A DNA stretch of 34,306 bases from positions 1 to 34,306 of the forward strand of contig JBQTJJ010000156.1 in the NCBI GenBank assembly GCA_052387235.1, read 5' to 3'. Both the position numbers and the translations under genes were made by a program. Under the pieces are notes generated by a model that worked only from the letters and a program-made list of their open reading frames with translations, did not search any database and had not been told where the DNA came from. Positions 23,122-29,888 of the stretch are shown here, piece by piece. How positions within the stretch are numbered: the stretch's first letter is position 1; every line of letters begins with the position of its first letter. The DNA comes from JBQTJJ01 sp052387235. Its GTDB lineage: Bacteria > Actinomycetota > Acidimicrobiia > Acidimicrobiales > GCA-2861595.

Positions 23122-24027
23122 CTACTGCCGGTCCCGGCCCGACGCCCCTTCGGGGACGCCCGCCGGCGGGCGGGGGCGGACGCCGGCGAACAGGTCGTCC
23201 TCGGGGACCGGGCTGTCCACCAGGCTGCGGGCCAGGGAGTACTCCTCGAACGGGTGGACGGTGTCGGCGACCTCGGGCGGCAGGCCGAACCAGAACGGCG
23301 AGGTGGGGTCGATCTGGGTGGCGTGGGCCAGCAGCGCCTCCCGCCGGACCCGGGCGTGGGACGAGATGTCGATGCGGGTGGTGACCCGGTCCTCGGCCGG
23401 CGGCCAGCCGAGGTGGCGCTCGCTGTAGGGCGACTCCATCCCCAGCTCCAGGAACTTCTCGTGCATGGCCTGGAGTCGGGCCCGGGACCACTCCGCGTAG
23501 TACAGCTTCAGCGGTTGCCAGGGCTCGCCGGCGCCCGGGTGCGCCTCGGGGTCGCCCGCCCGGTCGAAGGCCAGCACCGAGATGTCGTGGACCCGGAGGT
23601 GGTCGGGGTGGGGGTAGCGCGCCTGGTCCTCGTGGTAGGTGAGCACCACGTGGGGCCGGGTGCGCCGTATCTCGGCCACCAGGCGGCCGGCGGCCTCGTC
23701 CAGGTCGGCCTGGGCGAACGACTCGGGGTGGCGGTTGGCCGGCGTCTCGGGCATGCCCGAGTCCCGGTAGCCGAGCAGGACGACCTCGTCGTAGCCGATG
23801 ACCCCGGCGGCGCGGGCCAGCTCCTGCATCCGCACCTCGGCCAGGTTGTCCCGGACGTCGGGCCGGTCCATGGCCGGGTTGAGGATGTCGCCCTCCTCCC
23901 CGCCCGTGCAGCACACCAGCACCGTGTGGACGCCCTCGGCCGAGTACCGGGCGATGGTGCCGGCGCCCTTGGAGGACTCGTCGTCGGGGTGGGCGTGGAC
24001 GCTGAGGAGGCGCAGCTGCTCGGTCAT
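23122..24027 (-). CDS. mca: Mycothiol S-conjugate amidase
   Basis: A 301-residue zinc amidase of the MshB/Mca (PIG-L-like) family. The zinc motif HAHPDDESSKGA lies at residues 11-22, with a second His-rich motif YPHPDH. The KGAGT segment after the metal site and the C-terminal PEDDLFAGV fit Mca rather than the biosynthetic deacetylase MshB. Mca cleaves mycothiol S-conjugates so that the mercapturic acid is exported, detoxifying electrophiles and antibiotics. This indicates mycothiol as the main thiol of the host. TAGCCT ends eight bases before the ATG. Confidence 0.92.
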   Translation of the reverse strand: MTEQLRLLSVHAHPDDESSKGAGTIARYSAEGVHTVLVCCTGGEEGDILNPAMDRPDVRDNLAEVRMQELARAAGVIGYDEVVLLGYRDSGMPETPANRHPESFAQADLDEAAGRLVAEIRRTRPHVVLTYHEDQARYPHPDHLRVHDISVLAFDRAGDPEAHPGAGEPWQPLKLYYAEWSRARLQAMHEKFLELGMESPYSERHLGWPPAEDRVTTRIDISSHARVRREALLAHATQIDPTSPFWFGLPPEVADTVHPFEEYSLARSLVDSPVPEDDLFAGVRPRPPAGVPEGASGRDRQ

Positions 24028-24035
24028 CCTCCCCG

Positions 24036-24041
24036 AGGCTA
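24036..24041 (-). promoter_or_regulatory. -10 hexamer TAGCCT, probable leaderless start for mca
   Basis: On the minus strand TAGCCT ends eight bases before the ATG at 24027. The GGGGAGG between them would also serve as a ribosome-binding site if transcription began further upstream. Confidence 0.45.
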
Positions 24042-24089
24042 CGCGTCACCGGCGGCTACATGGCCGGGGCGCCGTGTGCCGGCGGCGGG

Positions 24090-25082
24090 TCAGCCCCTGG
24101 CCCTGTCCTTGTCCTTGTCCCTGTCCTTGGCGCCGGCCCGGCTGCCACGCTCGGGCGATGTCGTGACGGTCGCTGCGCCGGCTCTGGCGGTGGGCGGTGC
24201 CGTGGTCGTCGTGGTCGTCGTCGTCGTCGTGGTGACGGCAGCGGGGGCGGCGGTGCCCGCCTCACGCGCCTTGCGGGCACCGGCCCGGGGGGCGGCGGGC
24301 GGCGCGGTGGTGGGCAGCTCGGGCAGGGTGACGGCGGCGGCCGGCTCGGCCGGCGGCAACGGCGCCGGCGCGGTGGTGGGCGGCGCCGGGGCGGCGACGG
24401 TGGGCGCGGGCTCGGCGACGGGCGGGGCGGGCGCCGGCGGCGCGGGCACCTCCGGAACGGCCGGCGCCGGGGAGAGGAGCGATGCCGCGGGGCCGGGCAC
24501 CGCCGACTTGAGCCGGGCCGCCGCGGTCACGCCGAGCGCACCGGCGGCGGCAGTGGCGCCGCTGCTGGGCCCCACCGCCTCGGCCCTCCCCTCGGCCGCC
24601 GCCGCGGCCTCGCCCGCGGCCCCCAGCGCCAGCAGGGCCGATCCGGCCTGCCCGCCCCGGCGGCGCAGCCGCTCACCCACCGAGCCGGCGGCAGCCGCCT
24701 CGGCCAGGGCGCCACGAGAGGCCGCCGAGGCCACCTCCACCGTCTGGTTGCCGCTCGTGGCAGTGGACTCGCCGCCCGGGAGGACGCCGATGGCGGCCAG
24801 GGCCACGGCGCTGGCCGCCGCCACCGCCAGGGGGGAGCCGGCCCGGGCCAGGACGCCCCCGGCCCGCCCGACCAGCCCGACGCTGCTCGCGACCGCCTCG
24901 GTGCCGACCTCCACCGGGCGGGCGTCGCCGGCGTCGGCGCACACCACCTCGGCCCGGGCCCGGAGCAGACGAAGATCCGTGCCGGCGGCGGCGGTGATCA
25001 CCACGGCCTGGTCGGTGACACGGCAGGACACCACACCGGGGAGGCCGCAGAGACGGGTCCGAACGTCCCTTCCCCCTGCCAT
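24090..25082 (-). CDS. Low-complexity single-pass membrane protein, unknown function
   Basis: A 330-residue protein I do not recognise. A folded N-terminal segment (RTRLCGLPGVVSCRVTDQAVVITAAAGTDLRLLRA), about 50 residues with two Cys, precedes a hydrophobic helix (PLAVAAASAVALAAIGVL). The rest is Ala/Gly- then Pro/Ala-rich, with a run of at least eleven threonines and a terminal KDRDKDKDR. The threonine run is encoded by ACG/ACC triplets and the charged tail by short repeats, so both can change length by slippage. Composition suggests an extended wall-spanning stalk, possibly O-glycosylated; this is inference. TATCCT ends eight bases before the ATG. Confidence 0.7.
   Translation of the reverse strand: MAGGRDVRTRLCGLPGVVSCRVTDQAVVITAAAGTDLRLLRARAEVVCADAGDARPVEVGTEAVASSVGLVGRAGGVLARAGSPLAVAAASAVALAAIGVLPGGESTATSGNQTVEVASAASRGALAEAAAAGSVGERLRRRGGQAGSALLALGAAGEAAAAAEGRAEAVGPSSGATAAAGALGVTAAARLKSAVPGPAASLLSPAPAVPEVPAPPAPAPPVAEPAPTVAAPAPPTTAPAPLPPAEPAAAVTLPELPTTAPPAAPRAGARKAREAGTAAPAAVTTTTTTTTTTTAPPTARAGAATVTTSPERGSRAGAKDRDKDKDRARG
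24105..24127 (-). repeat. Hexamer-type tandem repeat encoding KDRDKDKDR
   Basis: Repeated CCTTGT/CCCTGT units on the plus strand encode alternating Lys-Asp and Arg-Asp near the C-terminus of the low-complexity protein. Short tandem repeats of this kind can slip during replication. Confidence 0.5.
24200..24235 (-). repeat. Trinucleotide repeat encoding a poly-threonine run
   Basis: About eleven consecutive ACG or ACC codons (GTC/GTG triplets on the plus strand). The array mixes two codons, which lowers but does not remove the chance of replication slippage. Confidence 0.6.
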
Positions 25083-25090
25083 GGGCTCAG

Positions 25091-25096
25091 AGGATA
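25091..25096 (-). promoter_or_regulatory. -10 hexamer TATCCT, probable leaderless start for 25082
   Basis: On the minus strand TATCCT ends eight bases before the ATG at 25082. The spacer CTGAGCCC has no ribosome-binding site. Confidence 0.5.
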
Positions 25097-25122
25097 CCCG
25101 GTCCGAACGCCGGCCGCCGGCC

Positions 25123-25863
25123 TCACTCCCTATTTTCGAGGAATCCGATAAGTCCGTCGAAGACCGCCTGCTGGGTGGGGTCCTCGGCCGAGGTCATCTC
25201 CGGGTGCCACTGCACCCCCACCACCCATCCCGACTCCGCCGACAGCTCGATGCCCTCGACCAGCCCGTCGCCGCTCCACGCCACCGCCGCCAGCCCCTCC
25301 CCCAGGCGGTCGACGCCCTGGTGGTGGTGGGACGTGCACCGCAGCACCTCCCGGCCACAGGCGCCCGCCAGCCGGGAACCGGCCGCCACCTTCACGTCGT
25401 GCAGCACCGAGCTCTGCCTGGTGGGATGGCCGTGCAGGTCCATGCCCTGCAGGTCGGGCAGGTGCTGGTGGAGGCTGCCGCCCAGGGCCACGTTGAGCAC
25501 CTGCAGGCCCCGGCATATGGCGAGGGTCGGCAGGCCCGTCGCCACCGCGGCCCGCACCAGGCGCAGCTCGGCCTCGTCGCGCACCGGGTCGATCCCGTAC
25601 ACCGCCGGGTGGTGGTCGCCGCCGTCGTAGCGGGCCGGGTCGACGTCGCCGCCCCCGGCCAGCAGGAGGGCGTCGAAGGGCGCCAGCACCTCCTCGGCCG
25701 GCGAGTCGAGGTCGGGTGGGAGGAGGACGGCCCGGGCCCCGGCCCGCCGCAGGCTGGCCACGTAGCCCTCCGGCACGGCGAAGCCGCCCCGCGCCCAGTC
25801 CAGCACCCGGCCGGCGGCGAGGTGGTAGGTGGGCACGGCGACGAGAGGAAGCGGGGCGCCCAC
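25123..25863 (-). CDS. Peptidase C26 (gamma-glutamyl-GABA hydrolase-like) class I amidotransferase
   Basis: A 246-residue protein of the PuuD/peptidase C26 family. The catalytic triad is visible: C117 in AICRGLQVLNVALGGSLHQ, and H220 and E222 in VQWHPE. Family blocks such as LLLAGGGDVDPARY are intact. Members hydrolyse gamma-glutamyl amides, for example gamma-glutamyl-GABA in putrescine breakdown. No other polyamine gene is nearby, so the substrate is open. The GTG start at 25863 follows a TAGCCT hexamer after nine bases. It lies downstream of the TlpA-like gene on the same strand. Confidence 0.9.
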   Translation of the reverse strand: MGAPLPLVAVPTYHLAAGRVLDWARGGFAVPEGYVASLRRAGARAVLLPPDLDSPAEEVLAPFDALLLAGGGDVDPARYDGGDHHPAVYGIDPVRDEAELRLVRAAVATGLPTLAICRGLQVLNVALGGSLHQHLPDLQGMDLHGHPTRQSSVLHDVKVAAGSRLAGACGREVLRCTSHHHQGVDRLGEGLAAVAWSGDGLVEGIELSAESGWVVGVQWHPEMTSAEDPTQQAVFDGLIGFLENRE

Positions 25864-25872
25864 GAGGGGCTC

Positions 25873-25878
25873 AGGCTA
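25873..25878 (-). promoter_or_regulatory. -10 hexamer TAGCCT upstream of 25863
   Basis: On the minus strand TAGCCT ends nine bases before the GTG at 25863, implying no leader or one of one to three bases. Confidence 0.4.
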
Positions 25879-25918
25879 CCGAGCGGCACCACCAGACCTA
25901 GTGGCGGGACCTCGAGCC

Positions 25919-26407
25919 TCAGCCCGGCTTGAACACGGGCCGGCCGTCGCCCTCGGTGCTCACCGGGGACCGGTCCCGCCCCGTCCGCCGGCCCAGCTCC
26001 TCGGCCCAGGCGTTCACCCGGTCGCGGTCCCAGGCCTCGCTGGTGGCCGCCACCTTCCCGTCCTCCACCAGCACGAGGGTGGGGACGGAGCGCACCTCGA
26101 ACGCGGCGGACACGGCGTACCGGCCCTGCTCGTCGTCGAGGACGGGGCCGGCGAACCCCACCTCCTCCAGCCACGCCAGCGTGGTGGCCATCGTGGTCTG
26201 GGTGACGGCCACCACCGGCAGGGCGTCGCCGTAGCGGCGCGCCAGCTCCCCGTAGACGGGGAACGCGAGCCGGCACGTGGGGCAGCTCGTCTTGAAGAAC
26301 GCCAGCAGGGCGGTCCCGCCCGGCGCCAGGTCGGCCAGGGTCCGCGCCGTCCCCGCCGCGTCGGGGAGGCTGAAGCCGGGCGCGGCGGCACCGGCCGGGA
26401 GGGGCAT
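25919..26407 (-). CDS. TlpA-like thioredoxin-fold protein without signal peptide
   Basis: A 162-residue thioredoxin-fold protein of the AhpC-TSA/TlpA type. The redox motif C42-P-T-C45 follows a LLAFFKTSCPTC strand, the inserted VTQTTMATTLAWLEEVGF segment is present, and the cis-proline loop SVPTLVLV is intact. TlpA/ResA proteins usually work outside the membrane, but this one begins MPLPAGAAAPGFSL with no signal or anchor, so it should act in the cytoplasm as a disulfide reductase or peroxiredoxin-like enzyme. It starts 12 bases after the pterin dehydratase stop, suggesting co-transcription. Confidence 0.85.
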   Translation of the reverse strand: MPLPAGAAAPGFSLPDAAGTARTLADLAPGGTALLAFFKTSCPTCRLAFPVYGELARRYGDALPVVAVTQTTMATTLAWLEEVGFAGPVLDDEQGRYAVSAAFEVRSVPTLVLVEDGKVAATSEAWDRDRVNAWAEELGRRTGRDRSPVSTEGDGRPVFKPG

Positions 26408-26419
26408 CGGCGGGCCGGC

Positions 26420-26698
26420 CTACGAGCGGAGGTCGTCGATGGCGCCGGCCATCTCCACGTCGGCCGCCGTGATCCCGCCGGCCGAGTGCGTCCAGAGCGT
26501 GAGCTCGACCTTGTTCCACGAGATGGCGATGTCGGGGTGGTGGTTCGCCCCCTCGGCCAGCTGGGCCACGGTGTTCACGAACTCCATGGCCCGGCCGAAA
26601 TCGGCGTGCTCGTAGAGACGGACGAGCTTGTCGTCCCGGCGCTCCCAGCCGAGGCGGGCGGCGGCCGCCTCCACCTCTTCTTCGGGCAGGCGTTCCAC
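26420..26698 (-). CDS. Pterin-4a-carbinolamine dehydratase
   Basis: A 92-residue protein of the PCD/DCoH family. The signature EGANHHPDI...WNKVELTLWTHSAGGIT..D supplies the pterin-binding histidines. It dehydrates 4a-hydroxytetrahydrobiopterin or related pterins after aromatic hydroxylation, or acts as a Moco/pterin salvage factor. An ATG at 26707 is in frame, but TACGAT (26711-26706) overlaps it and ends seven bases before the GTG at 26698. That spacing matches other leaderless starts here, so I prefer the GTG. No aromatic hydroxylase is nearby. Confidence 0.92.
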   Translation of the reverse strand: MERLPEEEVEAAAARLGWERRDDKLVRLYEHADFGRAMEFVNTVAQLAEGANHHPDIAISWNKVELTLWTHSAGGITAADVEMAGAIDDLRS

Positions 26699-26705
26699 GC
26701 CGACC

Positions 26706-26711
26706 ATCGTA
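26706..26711 (-). promoter_or_regulatory. -10 hexamer TACGAT that decides the pterin dehydratase start
   Basis: The hexamer overlaps the in-frame ATG (26707-26705) and ends seven bases before the GTG at 26698. A transcript initiating at the normal distance would exclude the ATG. Confidence 0.5.
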
Positions 26712-26723
26712 GCGACGGAGCGC

Positions 26724-27002
26724 TCAGCGAACCGAGAAGCCGCGCAGGCCCTCGGGCCGCTCGTCCTCGACACGGGCCGCGGTCACCATGGCGCGGGGCG
26801 GGCCGGTGCGGCACCACGCCACCAGTTGCTCCACCGCCGCCGGCCGCCCCTCCACCACCACCTCCACGCTGCCGTCGTGGCGGTTGCGGGCCCAGCCGGC
26901 CAGCCCCGCCGCCGTCGCCTCCCGCCGGCAGGCGTCGCGGAAGAACACGCCCTGGACCCGTCCCTCCACCACCACCCGGCGCCGGATCGTGTCGTCGTCC
27001 AT
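26724..27002 (-). CDS. acyP: Acylphosphatase
   Basis: A 92-residue acylphosphatase. The phosphate-binding loop GRVQGVFFRDACRREA supplies the catalytic arginine (R22), and GWARNRHDGSVEVVVEG supplies the catalytic asparagine (N40). Both are intact. It hydrolyses acyl phosphates such as carbamoyl phosphate or 1,3-bisphosphoglycerate in the cytoplasm. The ATG is preceded by AGGGG, and further up by GAGAAT, which could be a -10. The pterin dehydratase gene follows after 25 bases on the same strand. Confidence 0.93.
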   Translation of the reverse strand: MDDDTIRRRVVVEGRVQGVFFRDACRREATAAGLAGWARNRHDGSVEVVVEGRPAAVEQLVAWCRTGPPRAMVTAARVEDERPEGLRGFSVR

Positions 27003-27050
27003 CCCCTATTCTCCGCGCCCGTGCCGGCCCGCCGTCCCTCCCACCCCGAC

Positions 27051-27093
27051 CCCGAGTAAATAGCACGCCAAACTGGCGTGCTATTTACTCGGG
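27051..27093 (-). terminator. Perfect 20-bp stem-loop after the RNA methyltransferase gene
   Basis: Arms 27051-27070 and 27074-27093 (CCCGAGTAAATAGCACGCCA and its complement) surround a three-base loop AAC. The stem starts seven bases after the methyltransferase stop. The stem includes AT-rich AGTAAATAG, unusual here. Only upstream minus-strand transcription needs it, because the next gene starts at 27002. Confidence 0.75.
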
Positions 27094-27100
27094 AGCGGCG

Positions 27101-28318
27101 TCAGCGGTCGAAGCGGGACACCGTCTCGACGTGGAAGGTGTGGGGGAAGGCGTCGACCAGGGCCACCGACGTGAGGCGGTAGCCGGCGGTGGCGAGGAGG
27201 CCGGCGTCGCGCCCGAGGGAGGCGGGATCGCAGCTGACCAGCACGAGGCGGGGGGCGCCGGCCGCGGCGAGGGCGGCGGCGCCGGGCCGGCCCAGGCCCG
27301 ACCGGGCCGGGTCGGCCACCACCAGGGCGGGACGGCCGGCGCCGGAGGGCGGCTTCCAGCGGCCCACCTCGATGGTGACGACGCGCGCGTCGAGGTCGGA
27401 CAGGTTGGCCCGGGCGTCGGCGGCGGCGGCCGGGGAGCTCTCGACCGCGGTGACCGGGGAACCGGACGCCGCGCCCAGCACCGAGGCGAAGAGGCCCACA
27501 CCGGCGTAGGCGTCGACGACGGGGCCGGCCCCGGCCCCGTCGCCCGCCGCCTCGACCACCGCCTCGGCCAGGGCGGCGGCGGCCACCGGGCCGGGCTGGA
27601 AGAACGACGCGGCCGAGATGCGGAACCGGCGCCCCGCCACCTCCTCGTGGACGAAGCCCCGGCGGGCCGCCTTCTCGCTCACCACCAGCACGCCGGCCGG
27701 CACGACGACCTGCCCGGCCCGCCGGCGCGCGCTCACCACCCGCTCGCCCGACGCCACGCCGGCCCGGAGCAGCACCTCGCCGGCGCCGGGGTACGACCCG
27801 TGCACGATGAGCTCCTCCAGCAGCGGGTGGGCGGCCAGGCACGAGGCCGTGGGCACCGCCTCGTCGCCGCCCCGCCGGCGGTGGCCGGCCCGCCCCTCCT
27901 CCGTCACGGCGAGGCGCGCGGTGGTGCGCAGCGCCGGCGCGGGCAGGGGGACCGCCACCGGCTCGGGCGGGTCGGCCATGCGCCCGATGCGGCGGAGCGC
28001 GTCGACGACGACGGCGGCCTTGAGCCGCACCTGCCCCTCGGCCGAGACGTGCTGCCAGGTGCACCCGCCGCACCCGGCCGCCAGCGCAGGGCACGGCGGC
28101 GCCACCCGGTCGGGCGAGGGCGCCAGCACCTCGACCGCCACGCCCCGGGCGTAGTCGCGCCGCTCCTCGGTGAGGCGGGCCCGCACCCGCTCGCCCGGGA
28201 GGGCGCCGGCCACGAACACCACCCGCCCGCCCGGCTCGCGTGCCAGGGCGTCGCCGCCGGCGGCCATCGCCGTCGGCTCCAGGTCGAGCAGGTCTGCCAC
28301 CACTCCAGTGTCGGCCAC
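27101..28318 (-). CDS. TRAM-domain 23S rRNA/tRNA uracil-C5 methyltransferase (TrmA/RlmD family)
   Basis: A 405-residue SAM-dependent RNA methyltransferase. An N-terminal TRAM-like OB domain (about 1-65) is followed by 4Fe-4S cysteines C76, C83, C86 and C160. The SAM site DAYAGVGLF (269-277) follows the substrate-side FFQ (Q241). The catalytic cysteine is C363 in LVSCDPASLGRD, and the general base is E398 in HVETVSRFDR. It methylates uracil C5 in rRNA or tRNA; which site is not clear from sequence. The start is a GTG 35 bases from the divergent MetE-like gene. A perfect stem-loop follows. Confidence 0.93.
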   Translation of the reverse strand: MADTGVVADLLDLEPTAMAAGGDALAREPGGRVVFVAGALPGERVRARLTEERRDYARGVAVEVLAPSPDRVAPPCPALAAGCGGCTWQHVSAEGQVRLKAAVVVDALRRIGRMADPPEPVAVPLPAPALRTTARLAVTEEGRAGHRRRGGDEAVPTASCLAAHPLLEELIVHGSYPGAGEVLLRAGVASGERVVSARRRAGQVVVPAGVLVVSEKAARRGFVHEEVAGRRFRISAASFFQPGPVAAAALAEAVVEAAGDGAGAGPVVDAYAGVGLFASVLGAASGSPVTAVESSPAAAADARANLSDLDARVVTIEVGRWKPPSGAGRPALVVADPARSGLGRPGAAALAAAGAPRLVLVSCDPASLGRDAGLLATAGYRLTSVALVDAFPHTFHVETVSRFDR

Positions 28319-28341
28319 ACCGCCGCCGGCCGCCCGTCCCG

Positions 28342-28347
28342 TAGCCT
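28342..28347 (+). promoter_or_regulatory. -10 hexamer TAGCCT, probable leaderless start for 28354
   Basis: TAGCCT ends six bases before the GTG at 28354. No ribosome-binding site is possible in the CGGCCC spacer. Confidence 0.55.
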
Positions 28348-28353
28348 CGGCCC

Positions 28354-29406
28354 GTGGACGACTGGGCCCTTCCGTGGGCGGCGGGGGCGTGGACCGGCGT
28401 CGGGCCCATGCCGGGGTCGGACCCCGGCGAGGCGGCGCGGATCGTGGCCGGCGAGCTGGGGCTCCCGCACCTGCCCGAGCTGCCCGAGCGGGGCGTGGGC
28501 GCCGACCCGGTCGGGCGCACGGCCGCCCTGCTGCCGGGCATCCACGTCGACGTGCTCGCCGGCCGGTGGCGCCTCGTCCCCCGGTCCGGGTCCGACGAGC
28601 GGCGGGCCCGGGAGCTGCTCGAGCGCGACCTCGACGCCCTGGAGGACGCGGCCGGCGGGTGGAGCGCCGCGGTCAAGGTCCAGGTGGTGGGACCGTGGAC
28701 GCTGGCCGCGTCGCTGGAGCTGCAGCGGGGCGAGAAGGCGCTGGCCGACCGGGGGGCCACGCGCGACCTGGCCGAGTCGCTGGCCGAGGCCGTGGCCCTG
28801 CACGTGGCCGAGGTGCGCCGGCGCCTGCCCCGGGCCGGCCGGGTGCTGGTGCAGGTCGACGAGCCGCTGCTGCCGGCCGTGCTGGCCGGAGCCGTGCCCA
28901 CCGCCAGCGGGTGGTCCCGGCTCCCGATCCCCGAGCCGCAGCCGGCCGAGGAGGCGCTGGCCGGGGTCCTGGCCGCGGCCGGCGGGGACGGGGGCGTGCG
29001 GTGCTCGGCGGCATGGGCGCCGATCGCCATGTTCCGCCGGGCCGGTGCCCGGTTCCTCTCGTTCGACCTGGCCGTGGTGGAGACCGTCCCGGAGGAGGAC
29101 CTGGGCCAGGCCATCGAGGCCGGCACCGGACTGCTGCTGGGGCTCGTGCCGGCCCCGGCCGAGCAGCCCGCCCGGGCCGATCCGTCCGACGTGGCCGTGG
29201 ACCTGGCCGCCCCCGCCCGCCGCCACTGGGGACGGCTGGGGCTCGGGGAGGGGCACTGGGCGTCGGTGGTGGTGACCCCCGACGCCGACCTGGTGCGCCT
29301 CGACATCGACGACGCCATCGACACGCTGCGCCGCTGCCGGGACGTGGCCCGCTCGCTCCAGGCGCCGGAGGGCGACACCCACGCCGAGAACCTCGCCGGG
29401 GAGTGA
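28354..29406 (+). CDS. MetE-like (cobalamin-independent methionine synthase fold) protein with degenerate zinc site
   Basis: A 350-residue UROD/MetE-superfamily protein, like the short actinobacterial methionine synthase-like proteins. The VQVDEPLLPAVL strand (E170) typical of the fold is present. The catalytic zinc ligands of MetE (His-x-Cys, Glu, Cys) appear at VRC (V215, C217), SFD (D238) and TPDAD (A311), so the His and last Cys are lost and Glu is Asp. Homocysteine activation by zinc therefore looks unlikely in its classical form. It may transfer another methyl or alkyl group or have a non-catalytic role. The GTG start is set by the upstream -10 hexamer. Confidence 0.82.
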   Translation: MDDWALPWAAGAWTGVGPMPGSDPGEAARIVAGELGLPHLPELPERGVGADPVGRTAALLPGIHVDVLAGRWRLVPRSGSDERRARELLERDLDALEDAAGGWSAAVKVQVVGPWTLAASLELQRGEKALADRGATRDLAESLAEAVALHVAEVRRRLPRAGRVLVQVDEPLLPAVLAGAVPTASGWSRLPIPEPQPAEEALAGVLAAAGGDGGVRCSAAWAPIAMFRRAGARFLSFDLAVVETVPEEDLGQAIEAGTGLLLGLVPAPAEQPARADPSDVAVDLAAPARRHWGRLGLGEGHWASVVVTPDADLVRLDIDDAIDTLRRCRDVARSLQAPEGDTHAENLAGE

Positions 29407-29411
29407 GCGGT

Positions 29412-29843
29412 TCAGGTACGCGACCCGTCCGGGCCCCCGTCCGCGTCGCCCGCCGCCGGCTCGGCGGGGACGGGACGCATGGCCAGGTCGATGGCGGCCC
29501 AGATGGTCCGGGAGAAGGGAAAGAACGCGAGCGGCCCTCCGATCGCGCACGCCAATGCGGCGATCAGCACCGGGGCTCCCGGCGTCTGCGGATCGGAAAC
29601 GGCCCGGAACACATACACGAACAACGCCACGATGAGCAGGCCCTCGGTCACGGCCAGGTTCACGACATACGCGCCCAGGAAGAAATCGCTCTCCCGCTCG
29701 AACCGGAGCCGGCACGACGGGCACCGCTCCACCATCTTGAACCAGGTCGCGAGCACGTGACGGGCCCCGCAGCGGGGGCACCGCAGGAGCAGGGCGCGCC
29801 CGAGCATGCGCCCGAGCTTCGGCCCGTCGCGAGCTGGCGTCAT
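29412..29843 (-). CDS. DUF983 membrane protein with two CPxC zinc-ribbon-like pairs
   Basis: A 143-residue protein of the DUF983 family. An N-terminal zinc-ribbon-like motif has two cysteine pairs (LRCPRCG and ERCPSC) separated by 18 residues. Two hydrophobic helices follow (VVNLAVTEGLLIVALFVYVF and VLIAALACAIGGPLAFFPF), then an acidic tail. The function of the family is unknown. The ATG at 29843 overlaps the stop of a six-codon leader ORF (TGATG). It is transcribed divergently from the DUF998 gene from a shared -10 region. Confidence 0.85.
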   Translation of the reverse strand: MTPARDGPKLGRMLGRALLLRCPRCGARHVLATWFKMVERCPSCRLRFERESDFFLGAYVVNLAVTEGLLIVALFVYVFRAVSDPQTPGAPVLIAALACAIGGPLAFFPFSRTIWAAIDLAMRPVPAEPAAGDADGGPDGSRT

Positions 29844-29863
29844 CAGCGGCGGACCGGGACCAC
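29843..29863 (-). CDS. Six-residue leader ORF (VVPVRR) coupled to DUF983 gene
   Basis: A GTG at 29863 opens GTG-GTC-CCG-GTC-CGC-CGC-TGA. The TGA overlaps the DUF983 ATG (TGATG). TAGCCT ends eight bases before the GTG, so a leaderless ribosome would start here, terminate on the next start codon and could reinitiate. The ORF is so short that chance remains possible. Confidence 0.35.
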   Translation of the reverse strand: MVPVRR

Positions 29864-29871
29864 GGCCTCGA

Positions 29872-29881
29872 AGGCTAGCTT
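29872..29881. promoter_or_regulatory. Symmetric bidirectional -10 (AGGCTAGCTT)
   Basis: TAGCTT (29876-29881) points right and ends seven bases before the GTG at 29889. TAGCCT points left on the minus strand (29877-29872) and ends eight bases before the GTG at 29863. The two hexamers share the central TA, so a single melted region could start divergent transcripts for the DUF998 and DUF983 genes. Confidence 0.5.
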
Positions 29882-29888
29882 CGGCCCC

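Noticed and set aside
22691..24049. Single 452-codon minus-strand frame covering the SCP2-like gene and antisense-frame Mca sequence
   Set aside because: Only the last 128 codons are protein-like; an AGGAGGG site and ATG at 23077 mark the real start, and Mca is in another frame with intact motifs.
25829..29275. Open frame of 1148 codons on the plus strand
   Set aside because: It crosses six well-supported minus-strand genes and part of the MetE-like gene, is Arg/Gly/Pro-rich, and matches the shadow pattern expected at this GC content.
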